Below, piece after piece: positions 27,666 to 37,603 of a DNA stretch of 64,000 nucleotides. Both the position numbers and the translations under genes were made by a program. The stretch spans positions 372,001 to 436,000 of the forward strand of contig NC_009367.1 in NCBI RefSeq assembly GCF_000092065.1, given 5' to 3'. The notes below the pieces were generated by a model. The model made no database searches, was not told where the DNA came from, and saw only the letters and a program-made list of their open reading frames with translations. The DNA comes from Ostreococcus lucimarinus CCE9901. Its lineage: Eukaryota; Chlorophyta; Mamiellophyceae; Mamiellales; Bathycoccaceae. Every line of letters begins with the position of its first letter. The first letter of the stretch is position 1.

Positions 27666-27677
27666 CCCCCATGGGGG
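27666..27677. repeat. GC palindrome
   Basis: CCCCCATGGGGG, 6 bp beyond the end of SINE copy 2. It is comparable in position to the palindrome after copy 1 but unrelated in sequence. Confidence 0.6.
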
Positions 27678-27770
27678 GAGCTCGGCTTCCCTGATTTTTT
27701 TGTCACTTTTTCACGACGCCGCGAACCCCTCGTCCCGAACTCCGAGACGCGACGCGAGACATCCATCCCA

Positions 27771-28943
27771 TCACACGAGTCGCCCCCCCGCGAGATAATC
27801 GGCGACTCGCACGACGCGCGCGTTCGCGTCGAACGCGCCCGCGTGGACGTCGTCGTCGCCCGCCGCGAGCGCGGCGCCTTCGTCGTCGAAATCCACCTCG
27901 TCGAGCGCTCGGTAGCTCTCCATCAACGCGGGATCTTTGGCGGCCATGAGCTTTAAATCTTCCAACACGCGGTCCAGATTGACGTCGTCGACGAAGTTTC
28001 CCGCGAACGCCACCGTGCAATCGAGGTTTCGAACGGCGTGCGGCGAGCCGCCCGGCACGAAAAGCACCTCGCCCGGGCCAAGATCGACGTCCCATCGGCG
28101 CGCGCCGAATTCACGCGGGAGCGGTAACATTCCCATCTCTTCTTGTTCCTCCAACGGTGGCATCGCGGGATCGAGCGTGCCGCGCGACCAGCTCGGCCGT
28201 AAAAACGCGAGCGATTCGCGCGAGAAGACGGTCCATCGCTTCGTGCCGCGCACCACGGCCATGAAAAAGTGCCCCTGCCACTGATCGACGTGCAGGGACG
28301 ATCGCGTGTTCTTCGCGGCGACAAACAAGCTCGGCCACGACCGTGAAAATGCCGTCAATCGCATCGTGCGCTGCATGTAATCGTGTGCCACGTACGCCGG
28401 TACGCGCACGCTCTCCGACAACGACGGCAGCTTGAGCGGAATCGACGTGTCGTACAAGTAACTCCCCGCCCCTCGATCGTCCACGACTTCCGCGAAAAAG
28501 TCCTTTAAATCCAAAACGTCCGTCACCTCGCACGACAGCGTCGCGCGTCGGTGACCATCCTTCCTCGTGACGGCGACTTTTTTATTCCCGGCGCGCCGCG
28601 TCAACCACGCGCACGTCTCGCCGTCCGCGCCGTCCTCCGTCAGCGCGCTCCCGAGCCCCTCGATCACGACCGGGGTATCCGTGGCGACGTATTCGAGTCG
28701 AAAACGTCGCGGCGTGAGATCGCGCGCGTGCACGCGCGCGACGTCGCGTCCCGTCGTCGTCGGTTTTTCGACACCCGAATCTGCGGCGGCGGCGGCGGCG
28801 AGCGTCGCGCGCGCGCGCTCGACGCGCGCGACGATCGCGTCGACGTACGCGCGACGACCGTCGTCGGTCTCTCGGGCAGCGCGCGCGGCGAGATCGGCGC
28901 GCTCGACGTCGAGGCGCGCGATCTCTTCGTCGAAAAGCGTCAT
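27771..28943 (-). CDS. JmjC-domain (cupin-like) 2-oxoglutarate oxygenase
   Basis: 390 residues from ATG 28943. After a helical N-terminus (FDEEIARLDVERADLAAR) comes the cupin_8/JmjC fold: DTPVVIEGLGSAL, then the iron site HVDQWQGHFF (H-x-D) with AVVRGTKRWTVFSR, and the distal His in VPGGSPHAVRNLDCTVAF. These are JmjC hydroxylase hallmarks (the JMJD/PSR and TYW5 group) rather than large histone demethylases; no PHD or zinc fingers are present. The substrate is unknown. The tail is acidic. It marks the return to high-GC housekeeping DNA after the island. Confidence 0.82.
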   Translation of the reverse strand: MTLFDEEIARLDVERADLAARAARETDDGRRAYVDAIVARVERARATLAAAAAADSGVEKPTTTGRDVARVHARDLTPRRFRLEYVATDTPVVIEGLGSALTEDGADGETCAWLTRRAGNKKVAVTRKDGHRRATLSCEVTDVLDLKDFFAEVVDDRGAGSYLYDTSIPLKLPSLSESVRVPAYVAHDYMQRTMRLTAFSRSWPSLFVAAKNTRSSLHVDQWQGHFFMAVVRGTKRWTVFSRESLAFLRPSWSRGTLDPAMPPLEEQEEMGMLPLPREFGARRWDVDLGPGEVLFVPGGSPHAVRNLDCTVAFAGNFVDDVNLDRVLEDLKLMAAKDPALMESYRALDEVDFDDEGAALAAGDDDVHAGAFDANARVVRVADYLAGGRLV

Positions 28944-29055
28944 CTTGTGCGGGACGGCGTCGGCTCGACCGCGCTCGACTCACTGCGACTGGCTCTGACT
29001 CTTCTACATCTTCGGGACGCGGCGTCCCGATCCCTAACGCGTTCGCCGTCGCGAC

Positions 29056-30285
29056 CTATCGTCGCGGCGCCTCGTCGTCGTCGTCCGCGGCGCGCTCTAA
29101 CAACCGTCGCGCGGCTTCGAAGACGCTAAAAGTAATCGCGCTCGCGGGGGCGGACTTGATCAGACTCGGCATCAAGCCCTTGTAAAACCCACCCACGCCC
29201 TCGCTGCGCGCGATCGTTCGCACGGCGGCGAAGAAACTTTTGTACGCGCCCGCGTCGACGCGTTGGCCGTAGGCTAAACTTCGAGAGAATCCGGCGACTT
29301 GGAATCGTTTCTTGACGACGTCGAGCGGGTGAATGACGAGCCGCGCGATGGTGCCCGCGGCGAACCCGCACGCGAAATCGTTCTCCCCGAACACTTCGGG
29401 GAGGTTTGATTTCAACGCAGCGTACGAGCCGAACTGCACCGCGCTCGCGGGAACGATCTCGGCGAGCGTCACGGAGACGCCCGCGTACAAACCTTTGGCG
29501 ACGCCGCGTTCGCGAACGACGCCGAGCGCGGCGTCGAACACGTTATTATACACCTTCGGGTGACCCTGACTCGCCAGTAACGTTCGAATGACATCGAACG
29601 GGTACGTCGCCACCGTCGCCACCGATCCCGCGGCGGCGCCACCGATGAAACTCACCGGCAGTCCCGCCGTCGATCCCGGTTTCGCGCGCTCCCGCTCCCT
29701 CGCCGCCTCCTTAAACTTATTCAACACCGTGAACTGTATCGCCGTGTACGGCACCCACAGCAGCAGCGCCGGCACCGTCCCCGCCCACATCGCGCGCCCC
29801 CCCTCCTCGCGCAGTATCGTCCGCGTCGCGTCCGCCAGCCCTCGATACTTCCCGCTCGCGCCTCGCTCGACTTGCACCTGCAACCGAATCTTAATCACGT
29901 CCAACGGCGCCACGCACACGCGCGCCGTCGCGCCCGCCAGCGCGCCCGCCGTCGTCGTCACCCACACCGCCGTCGTTCGCGCGTCCTCGCTCGCGTCCCT
30001 CGCGATTCGCGTCCTCCCTCTCGTCGCGTCTCGCGTCGTCGTCGCCGTCGTCCCGCTCGCGGCTCGCGCGCGCGCCTCCTCTCGCGTCCCTTCGCGTCGT
30101 TTCGCCGACGTCGACGCCTCCGCGCCGCGCGCGCTCGCGCGCGACATCGTCGCCGTCGTCACCGTCGCCGCGAGCGTCGCCGCGGCGAGCGCGCGCGTCG
30201 CGCGCGTCGTCGTCTCGCGTCGCTTTCCGCGCGCGTGGAATTGGAATTTGAATCCCGGCGCGCCGTCGCCGAACGCCGCGCGCAT
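29056..30285 (-). CDS. Mitochondrial carrier, thiamine pyrophosphate type (SLC25A19-like)
   Basis: 409 residues from ATG 30285. About 105 Arg/Ala/Thr-rich residues precede three Solcar repeats, with signatures APLDVIKIRLQ, YPFDVIRTLLASQGHPKVYN and HPLDVVKKRFQVAGF. The second and third blocks match the TPP carrier (TPC1/SLC25A19), which imports thiamine pyrophosphate across the inner mitochondrial membrane. The long presequence is unusual for this family and may be partly mis-called: an internal ATG (residue 47) begins MSRASARG. A C-terminal Asp run follows the last helix. It lies 112 bp upstream, in tandem, of the JmjC gene. Confidence 0.85.
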   Translation of the reverse strand: MRAAFGDGAPGFKFQFHARGKRRETTTRATRALAAATLAATVTTATMSRASARGAEASTSAKRREGTREEARARAASGTTATTTRDATRGRTRIARDASEDARTTAVWVTTTAGALAGATARVCVAPLDVIKIRLQVQVERGASGKYRGLADATRTILREEGGRAMWAGTVPALLLWVPYTAIQFTVLNKFKEAARERERAKPGSTAGLPVSFIGGAAAGSVATVATYPFDVIRTLLASQGHPKVYNNVFDAALGVVRERGVAKGLYAGVSVTLAEIVPASAVQFGSYAALKSNLPEVFGENDFACGFAAGTIARLVIHPLDVVKKRFQVAGFSRSLAYGQRVDAGAYKSFFAAVRTIARSEGVGGFYKGLMPSLIKSAPASAITFSVFEAARRLLERAADDDDEAPRR

Positions 30286-30668
30286 TCGCGCGCCGCGCCG
30301 GCGCGTTCGAACGCCGACGTTCGAGCGCGCGTCGCGTCGTCGCGTCGGCGCCGCGCCGCGCCGACGTCTCGCGCGATTCGACGGCGCGCGCGCGATCGAG
30401 CGCGCGACGATGCTTACACTAAACTATCACGTACACTAAATACACACACCCGTATGTCCGAATACGTACGACCAGTATTGTGATTCATATTTACCCCATC
30501 ACGTATATTTTCTCGAAACGCTATCCACGACGGCGCCACGCGCCACACCGCGACGCGACGCGACCGCGCGACGCGCCGGCGCGCGCTCGACCGCGCGCGC
30601 GCGACTCGAGCGTCGACTCGACCGCGCTCGACCGCGCGCGAGCGCCGACGGACGCCGCGGTGGCGACG
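30286..30668. promoter_or_regulatory. Divergent region, TPP carrier / CYP97
   Basis: 383 bp. The middle (30,415-30,520) is A/T-richer (ACTAAATACACACACC, TACCCCATCACGTATATTTTC) and should hold the promoters; both ends are GC-rich. No gene is seen. Confidence 0.45.
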
Positions 30669-30688
30669 ATGCCGACGACGACGATGCG

Positions 30689-30719
<31 letters not shown>

Positions 30720-32681
30720 CGCGGCGGGCGACGCGCGCGCGAGGGACGCGCGCGCGACGACGGGCGACGACGCGCGATGCCTCGATGCGGCGCGACGGCG
30801 CGGGACGAGCGCGCGATGGGACGCGCGCGATGGGCGGGACGAGGGCCGGGACGCGCGCGAGCCGGGACGCGCGCGGCGGCGTCGGGCGACGATAAAAAGG
30901 CGCTGACGCTCGAGGAGCGCATCGCGAGCGGAGAGTTCACGAAGGCGTCGTCCACGGGACCGTTTCGAAAGGTGGCGGACGGGCTGCGGGGACTGGTGCC
31001 CGAAGACGCGGGACCGGTGGGGCGAGGGGTGTCGCTGGCGCTCGCGAGGTTATCGAGGCGGTGGCGCGCCGAGGCGATGTCGAAGATGCCGGTGGCGAGC
31101 GGGGACATTCGCGAGATCGCGGGACAACCGGTTTTTGTGCCGCTGTATAAGCTGTTCTTGGCGTACGGGGAGATGTTCGTCCTGGCGATCGGGCCGAAGA
31201 AATTCGTCGTCGTGAGCGACAACGCGGTGGCCAAGGAGATGTTGCTCACGCAGGCGAAGAGCTTCTCCAAGGGATTGCTGTCGGAGATTTTGGACTTTGT
31301 CATGGGTCAGGGGTTAATCCCGGCGAACGGTGAGGTGTGGAAGATTCGACGCAAGGTGATCGTGCCGAGCTTGCACAAAAAGTACGTCACGTCCATGGTG
31401 GACATGTTCGGCGACTGCGGGTTGAAGGGGATGTCGCAGCTCGCGCGCGCGGAGAAGGCGAACGAGTCGGTGGAGATGGAGAACTTTTACTCGCGATTCG
31501 CCTTGGATATCATAGGCAAGGCGGTGTTCAATTACGATTTCGACTCCTTGTCCACGGACGACCCCGTGATCAAAGCCGTGTACACGGTTTTGCGCGAAGC
31601 CGAGTACCGGAGCGTGACGTTTATTCCCTATTGGAAGGTTCCCCCGCTTCGCTGGCTCGTGCCGAGGCAGCGTCAGTGCCAGGAGGCGCTGCAAGTGGTG
31701 AACGACACCTTGGATGACCTCATCAACCGATGCAAAGCCGTGGTGGAGGAAGAGGATGAGGAATTCGTCGAGGAGTACATGAACACGGACGATCCGAGCA
31801 TTTTGCACTTTCTCATCGCGAGCGGCGACGACGTGACGTCCAAGCAACTTCGCGATGATTTAATGACGCTCCTGATCGCCGGCCACGAAACCACCGCCGC
31901 GGTGCTGACGTGGACGACATTTTTGCTCGCCAAGCACCCCGAAGTGAAGGCCAAGGTATTCGAGGAGGTTGACCGCGTCGTCGGCGACCGCAACCCGACG
32001 GTGGCGGATATGCGCGCGCTCGTGTACACGACGCGCGTCATCAACGAGTCCATGCGACTTTACCCGCAACCTCCGGTGTTAATCAGGCGCGCGTTAGAGC
32101 CCGTCACCCTCGGAGGGTACAACATCGACGCCGGAACCGACTTCTTCATTTCGGTTTGGAACTTGCACAGAAACCCGCGGATTTGGGACGAACCCGACGC
32201 GTTCAAGCCCGAACGCTTCCCGATCGACGCCCCGATGCCGAACGAGTACACCGAAGAGTACGCGTACTTGCCCTTCGGCGGTGGCCAGCGCAAATGCGTG
32301 GGCGATCAGTTTGCTATTTTTGAGTCAATCGTGTCGCTCGCCATGCTCATGCGACGATTCGACTTTGAACTCGACGAGTCCAAGCACCCCGACGGCGAAT
32401 GCGGCATGACGACGGGCGCGACGATTCACACCACGAACGGCTTGCACGTCAAGCTCAAGCGCCGCGATGGGCGAGGTGGGCGAGAGATGGACGGCACGTA
32501 CGTCACCGGTATGGCGTTGAGCAACCTGGAAGACGTCGACGTCGTTCGAGGGTCCATCGACGCCCCGACGGCGAGCGCGGACGAGTTCGACGCCGCCGTC
32601 GACGACGTTGACGGGGACACGTCGGAGAAACTCGAGCGCGCGAAAGAGATCATCGAGGAAGAGACAGCGAAGGCGCGCTAG
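30669..32681 (+). CDS. CYP97: Cytochrome P450 CYP97 family, carotenoid ring hydroxylase
   Basis: 670 residues from ATG 30669. A roughly 75-residue Arg/Thr/Ala-rich leader resembles an algal plastid transit peptide. The P450 has the I-helix AGHETTAAVLTW, the ExxR in NESMRLYPQPP, the PERF-type FKPERFP and the heme loop LPFGGGQRKCVGDQFA with Cys ligand at about 543. This wording (PYWKVPPLRWLVPRQRQ, YLPFGGGQRKCVG) is characteristic of CYP97, the chloroplast enzymes that hydroxylate beta and epsilon rings of carotenes to make lutein and zeaxanthin. A, B or C subfamily was not decided. The C-terminus has an acidic extension of about 60 residues. Confidence 0.92.
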
Positions 32682-32845
32682 TCGTAGGCAACGAAAATCG
32701 CATCGATCGTTCATCATCAGTAGCTCAAACGAATTTTAATTCTATTCATCGGAACGTCGAACGCCGAAGCGCGGTGGTGTCTCGCTTAGCGATAACGCTT
32801 ATAATATCGGTATTAAGAAAGAATCGCGCGCGCACGCAGTCTAGT

Positions 32846-34237
32846 CTACAACAAGAGTTTATTAAGCGCATCGTCCATGTCGTTCACCACCACCGTCGCC
32901 GTGGACGTGTCGGAGTCGAGCGGATAAATAAACGTCACCACGGCGGTGATGTCGTCGGCTCGCTCGTCGTGCTCTTGCCAACGCGAGAACGCGGCGCGCA
33001 CGATGGCGTGCGCGGCGCGTTCGGCGGCACCGGGCATGTTCTCCTCGTAAAATTTCTCCGCGATCGCCATCGTTTCCGCGCTGGACATGAACTCGAACAC
33101 GCCGTCGGAGGCGACGACGACGCACCGCGTCGACGGCTCGGCGTTCAAGTCAAACTCGCTCATCTCGGGCGTCGCGCTCACGCCGAGCGACTTCCCCACG
33201 GTGTCACCGATCGAGCGAGTGAACGCGCATCCGGGAAAACGATAACCAGCCATGAAAACGCGCGGCGGGTCGTCGCAATATTCCTCGTCCGAACCCGGTT
33301 CGCCGTCGCCAAAGTCCTCGTGCGCCTCGGTTTCGCCCAAAACCATGCCGATGGTGGCGAACGTCATCGGCGACGTCGCCTCCGCTTTCATCCGCGCGCG
33401 CTCGTCCGCGCGAAAGCACGTCTGATCATGCGTCAAATCTCTCACCTCCCATCGCCTCGTGTGTCGATTCCCGACCGCGACGCCCGCCGCGCGCTCGACG
33501 CCGACGACGCATCGCGAATCCCCGACGTTTCCCACGCGCACCACGCCTTCGTCATCAAACAGCGCCGTGATCGCCGTCGACCCCGAAAACGACGCGTTCT
33601 CCCCCATCTCTTTGCACACCACCGCGTTCACCGCCTCGAACGTCCGCGCGTACCCATCCCTCAGCGCCGCGCCTCCCCGCGTCTCCCTCGCCAGCGTCTC
33701 CGCGAACGTCGCCCGCGCGATTTGCGCGCACTCCTCCCCGTGCTTCCCGTGCCCATCGAACACCCCCACCAGCACCCGTCCCGTCTCTCGCCGCGCCACC
33801 GCATCGTTTCCCTCCCCATCGATCACCGCCTCCTCGTGCGCCATCTCCCTTCCCTCCCACGTCGCGCACGCGTCCTGATTCACGTGATGATCCTTGTGCG
33901 GATAACATCCCTCCTGGCAGCACCACGCCACGCGCGCCGCGAACCGCGCGCTGAGCGCATACGCCCGTTCGCTCGCCACCTCCCGTCGCGTCGCGTCCAT
34001 CTCGAACCTCAGCGGTCGCGCGCGCGGCGGCTTCGCGCGCGGTCGCCACGCCGTCGCCGCGCGTCCCGCGCGCGCGTTATCCGCTTTCGCGTCGGTCGCT
34101 GTCGGCGCGTTTGCGTCGATCGCGGGCGTCGCCGCGCGACGCGCCGGATCGAACGCGACCGTCGCGCGCGCCGCGTCGTGGCCATCGCGCGCGGGCGCGC
34201 GCTCGCGCGCGCGGTACGCGCCGGGCGCGAGCGCCAT
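32846..34237 (-). CDS. PP2C-type protein phosphatase
   Basis: 463 residues from ATG 34237. PP2C motifs in order: GCYPHKDHHVNQDACA, LVGVFDGHGKHGEECAQ (metal-binding DGHG), SGSTAITALF, VGNVGDSRCVVG, LTHDQTCFRADE, FTRSIGDTVGKSLGV and VVVASDGVFEFMS, closing with ADDITAVVTF. The YPHKDHHVNQD opening resembles the PP2C half of plant PP2C-cyclic-nucleotide-kinase fusions, but here the phosphatase stands alone. It is a Mn/Mg-dependent Ser/Thr phosphatase; substrate unknown. An Arg/Ala-rich N-terminus of about 70 residues precedes the domain. It is divergent from eIF3e across 243 bp. Confidence 0.9.
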   Translation of the reverse strand: MALAPGAYRARERAPARDGHDAARATVAFDPARRAATPAIDANAPTATDAKADNARAGRAATAWRPRAKPPRARPLRFEMDATRREVASERAYALSARFAARVAWCCQEGCYPHKDHHVNQDACATWEGREMAHEEAVIDGEGNDAVARRETGRVLVGVFDGHGKHGEECAQIARATFAETLARETRGGAALRDGYARTFEAVNAVVCKEMGENASFSGSTAITALFDDEGVVRVGNVGDSRCVVGVERAAGVAVGNRHTRRWEVRDLTHDQTCFRADERARMKAEATSPMTFATIGMVLGETEAHEDFGDGEPGSDEEYCDDPPRVFMAGYRFPGCAFTRSIGDTVGKSLGVSATPEMSEFDLNAEPSTRCVVVASDGVFEFMSSAETMAIAEKFYEENMPGAAERAAHAIVRAAFSRWQEHDERADDITAVVTFIYPLDSDTSTATVVVNDMDDALNKLLL

Positions 34238-34480
34238 GTGACGCGTTACCGGGACGCGGCGGCGCGTGGCGGCGGGGCGACCGACCGTATGTGCGTAAAC
34301 AGTACAGACGACATTTTCGACGCCCGCGCGTCGACGTCTCGAACGAATTCGTTCTCGAATACGACGTATGGAGGCGCAGTCAGCGCGCTGTTTGCGCGGT
34401 GCTTCAATACGGGCGGTGTGATTTAATTAGCGCCGACGGATCGCGCGATCGACGGCGCGCGCGCGACACGGCGACGCGCG

Positions 34481-36018
34481 ATGCGCGACCTGACGTCGAC
34501 GGTGCGACGCGACGCGACGCGAGCGCGACGCGACGCGCGACGGGAGACGACGGGAGACGACGGGCGGCGACGCGACGAGCGGACGGCGAACGCGAACGCG
34601 GCGACGCGGCGGCGGCAGGGTTTGCGCGATCGCGACGGCGACGCGGCGCGCGCGACGGCGGCGGACGCGCGAGGACGCGGGCGAAGAGTAACGCATCGCG
34701 AACGCGTCGCGGACGCGAAGGGCCGACGCGCCGCGGTCGAGCGCGAGGACTGACGGAGCGCGGGACGACGACGCAGATCGCGGCGCGGCTGGACGCGCAC
34801 CTGACGCTGCCGCTGCTGGAGTTCGCGCTCGCGGAGGGCACGCACGATGCGAAGTCGCTGCGAGAGGCGAAGCTGGCGACGCTGGTGAAGACGAAGATGT
34901 GCGATTGGGCGGAGGAGGCGCGCGCGGAGGCGAGCGGGTCGGGATCGGCGGCGGAGGCGAAGGCGAGGCGGGACGCGACGGTGGAGGCGCACGCGGCGCT
35001 GGGGAAGGCGGCGGCGCGGGCGGTGAAGTTCGCGAGCGATGGGGCGCTGATCAAGAACTTGCGACGGGATAAGGCGGCGAACGCGAAGTTCGCGGAGGAT
35101 AATCACGGGGTGACGAGCGCGGACGTGGACGCGCTGTACAAGTTTGCCAAGTTTGAGTACGAGTGCGGCGATTACGAAAACGCCTCGGAGCACTTGGGCG
35201 CGGTGCAGTTGTTGAGCGCGGACAACGAGCGGTGCGAGAGCGCGCTGTGGGGGAAGTTCGCGGCGGACATTTTGTTGCGGAACTGGGGCGGGGCTCTGGA
35301 CGACATGAATAGGTTGCGAGACGCGTTGGAGAGCAACGCGAGCACGAGCAACCTCGTCAAGATGAAGCAGCGCGCGTGGTTGTTGCATTACGCCCTGTTC
35401 GTCTTCTTCAACCACCCGAACGGTCGCAACTTGATCATCGACGTGTTGTTCCAGGAGCGATACATGCAAGCGGTGCAACAAGAGGCGCCGCATTTGTTGC
35501 GTTACCTCGCCGTCGCCATCGTCGCCAACAAGAAGCGCCGCAACATGCTCAAAGACTTAGTGAAGATTATCCAGAGCGACGTGTACGACGATCCCGCGCT
35601 CGACTTCGTCGTCGCGGCCTTCGTCGACTACGACTTCTCCAAGACGCAAGAGATGCTGAAGAAGTGCGACGCGATGATTGAAAAGGATTTCTTTTTAATC
35701 GGCTGCAAGGACGCGTTTGACGAAAACGCTCGACAGTACGTCATCGAAAACTACTGCAAGGTGAACAAGCGCATCGACATCGCCAACTTGGCGCAAATGC
35801 TCGGTATGCCCGCCGCCGACGTCGAGGCCACCATCGCGACTCTCATCCGCGGCAGTAAGCTCAACGCGCGAATCGATTCCGAAGCCGGCTTCGTGCACGT
35901 GCACGTCGAGAAGAAATCCGTCAACGAGCAAATCATCGAAAAGACCAAAGCCTTGCTGTCCAAGACCACCGCCCTCACGCAAGCCGTGTTGGCCAACACC
36001 CAGGCGCAGGCGTATTAA
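34481..36018 (+). CDS. eIF3e: Translation initiation factor eIF3 subunit e (INT6)
   Basis: Two exons: 34481-34501 (MRDLTST) and 34777-36018, joined in phase 0 across a 275-nt intron (donor GTGCGA, CTGAC at 34750-34754, acceptor CGCAG). The product is 420 residues. The join gives MRDLTST-IAARLDAHLTLPLLEF, matching the eIF3e start; the uninterrupted upstream frame contains no ATG, which proves an upstream exon is needed. TPR-like helices lead to a PCI domain (about 230-400: NLIIDVLFQERYMQAVQQE, VNKRIDIANLAQMLGM). eIF3e is one of the PCI-core subunits of eIF3, linking it to eIF4F and the 40S subunit. Confidence 0.93.
34502..34776 (+). other. Intron of eIF3e
   Basis: GTGCGA donor, CTGAC at 34750-34754, acceptor CAG at 34774-34776; it places a 21-nt first exon. 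Confidence 0.85.
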
Positions 36019-36097
36019 CGACAATTTGTCATCGTCAACGCACCGGTATAGTTCGCGCCGCGCCGCGTCCCTCGCGTCACTTCGCCTCGCGCGCGCG

Positions 36098-36475
36098 ATG
36101 TCCCCGCCCCTCCGTCGCCTCGCGCGCCTCGTCCCGCGCGTCGCCGACGCGCGCGCGTTCGCGTCCGGCGCGGGCAAAGACGTCGTCCGCCGCGACTCGA
36201 GCGACGTCGCGTCGTCGTCGTCGTCGTCGGACGCCAATCCTTGGCGACCGGTGGTGGACCGCGAGACGCGGCGCGTGTACTTTTGGAATCCTCGCACCGG
36301 CGAAACCTCCGCGGTCGGCGCGCCGCGCCCCGCGACGGAATTTTTAGCGGACGATCCAGGCGCGTCCGCGCGCGAGGGAATCGGGACGCAGATCGGGTCG
36401 GCGTTCGCGATGGGCGCGGGCGCGTCCCTCGGTTTCGCGGCGGTCGCCGTCGCGGCGAGAATCGCGTTCGGTTGA
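36098..36475 (+). CDS. Small WW-domain protein with C-terminal membrane segment, probably organellar
   Basis: 125 residues from ATG 36098. The Arg-rich, Ser/Ala N-terminus (PPLRRLARLVPRVADARAFA) resembles a mitochondrial presequence. A WW-like module follows: WRPVVDRETRRVYFWNPRTG, with first Trp, YFWN and a following Gly-x-Pro. The C-terminal 40 residues are Gly/Ala-rich and hydrophobic (GSAFAMGAGASLGFAAVAVA), one membrane helix. WW modules bind Pro-rich peptides; the second canonical Trp is replaced, so binding is uncertain. It follows eIF3e in the same direction by about 80 bp. Confidence 0.65.
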   Translation: MSPPLRRLARLVPRVADARAFASGAGKDVVRRDSSDVASSSSSSDANPWRPVVDRETRRVYFWNPRTGETSAVGAPRPATEFLADDPGASAREGIGTQIGSAFAMGAGASLGFAAVAVAARIAFG

Positions 36476-36700
36476 TCGCGAGCGGTTCTTTAAAGACGCG
36501 ATCGATCGCGCGGATGGCGCGAACGCGCGTGGATCTCGTAGCGCGCTGTTGTTACAAAAGAATGGTTTCGTGGGTGCATCGCGGGATGGTTTCGTGAGCG
36601 CGTCGCGAGTTCGCGACGGGACGCCGACCTCGACGGCGTCCTCGCCGTTCCGACCAAATTTCACTCAAAAAATGTTTCGCCGACGCGCGACCGGTCCGCA

Positions 36701-37297
36701 TCACAGCGCGTCTCGCGAGGATAGACGACGAGAATAATCATCGCTCGACGGCGTCGTCGTCGCCGCCGCGCGCTCGAATTCTCGATCGGAATCTCGAAAT
36801 AAAATCCCGAGCGCCTCGAGCGCGGAGCCCCCGCGGGTCTGTAGAATTTCCTTCATCGGCGCCACCGAGGCGTAACCCACGCGAGGCTTCGCGCGTCGTT
36901 CGCCCTCGTCCGCGCGCGACGATTCCGACGAATCGTCGCGCCGTTCGATCCCGAGCGCGTCGAAATCTTGGAAAAGCGTCCCCGCGCGTTCTCGTTCTCG
37001 TTCTCGTTCTCGTCTCGGGACGTCCCGCGCGCGCGCCTCTTCGCTCTTCGCGCGCCGGTGCTTTCGCGCGTCGCGCGAGACCGCGCGCGGACGAAACTCG
37101 ACGCGCGCGTTCGCGTCCTCGCGCTTCGGCGCGCGTCGCGCGCGGCGCGGCGACGCCGGCGCGCTCGCGACGTCCCGTCGCGCCGCCGCGTCTCGCCGCG
37201 GCGAGGGCACCTTCACCCGGCTCGACGACGTTCCCATCGCCGGCGACCGCGCGAGCGCCGGAAGCGCGTTCCCGTGTTCGTCCGTGATCAGGCACAT
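36701..37297 (-). CDS. Hypothetical basic protein
   Basis: 198 residues from ATG 37297; upstream in-frame codons are Arg-rich with only a GTG start. The first residues MCLITDEHGNALPALARS look structured; the middle is Arg/Ala/Glu-rich, including an (RE) run made by a GTTCTC hexamer repeat at about 36990-37016. The C-terminal third has blocks GTLFQDFDALGIERRD and GYASVAPMKEILQTRGGSAL. No family recognised; it could be a nuclear or RNA-associated protein. Confidence 0.5.
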   Translation of the reverse strand: MCLITDEHGNALPALARSPAMGTSSSRVKVPSPRRDAAARRDVASAPASPRRARRAPKREDANARVEFRPRAVSRDARKHRRAKSEEARARDVPRRERERERERAGTLFQDFDALGIERRDDSSESSRADEGERRAKPRVGYASVAPMKEILQTRGGSALEALGILFRDSDREFERAAATTTPSSDDYSRRLSSRDAL

Positions 37298-37578
37298 GCG
37301 CCCGCGCGCGTCTCGGACGTCGCGCGCGAGGTGGCCGCGCCGACTGTCCGGAGACGCCCACCCCGAGCGCACGTCGCGAACTGCGGCGCGGCGTCGACCG
37401 CGACCGCTCGCGCGGCGACGCGCCGCGTCGATTTTCGTCGATTCGATCCTCGGCGGTATCGGAACGCGCCGATTCTCGGCGGTCTCGGAACGCGCGACGA
37501 GTCGGGAACCGATGGGCGCGGATTTTCGTTTGGTCGTTGCCAACGCTACGACGCGAACGCGCGCGACGCCTGACGACG
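37298..37578. other. Intergenic spacer with 28-bp direct repeat
   Basis: 281 bp upstream of the hypothetical gene at 36701. Apart from the repeat that begins at 37543 it is featureless GC-rich DNA. Confidence 0.4.
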
Positions 37579-37603
37579 CTACGACGCGAACGCGCGCGAC
37601 GCC
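37543..37603. repeat. Two 28-bp direct repeats (33-bp period)
   Basis: ACGCTACGACGCGAACGCGC and the next eight bases occur at 37543-37570 and again at 37576-37603. The second copy lies inside the 3' end of the tail-anchored protein gene, so that protein's C-terminus was shaped by a local duplication. Confidence 0.8.

Noticed and set aside
34111-34776. Upstream part of the plus-strand open frame before eIF3e
   Set aside because: It contains no ATG and is Arg-rich; splicing from the 34481 exon explains the true start.
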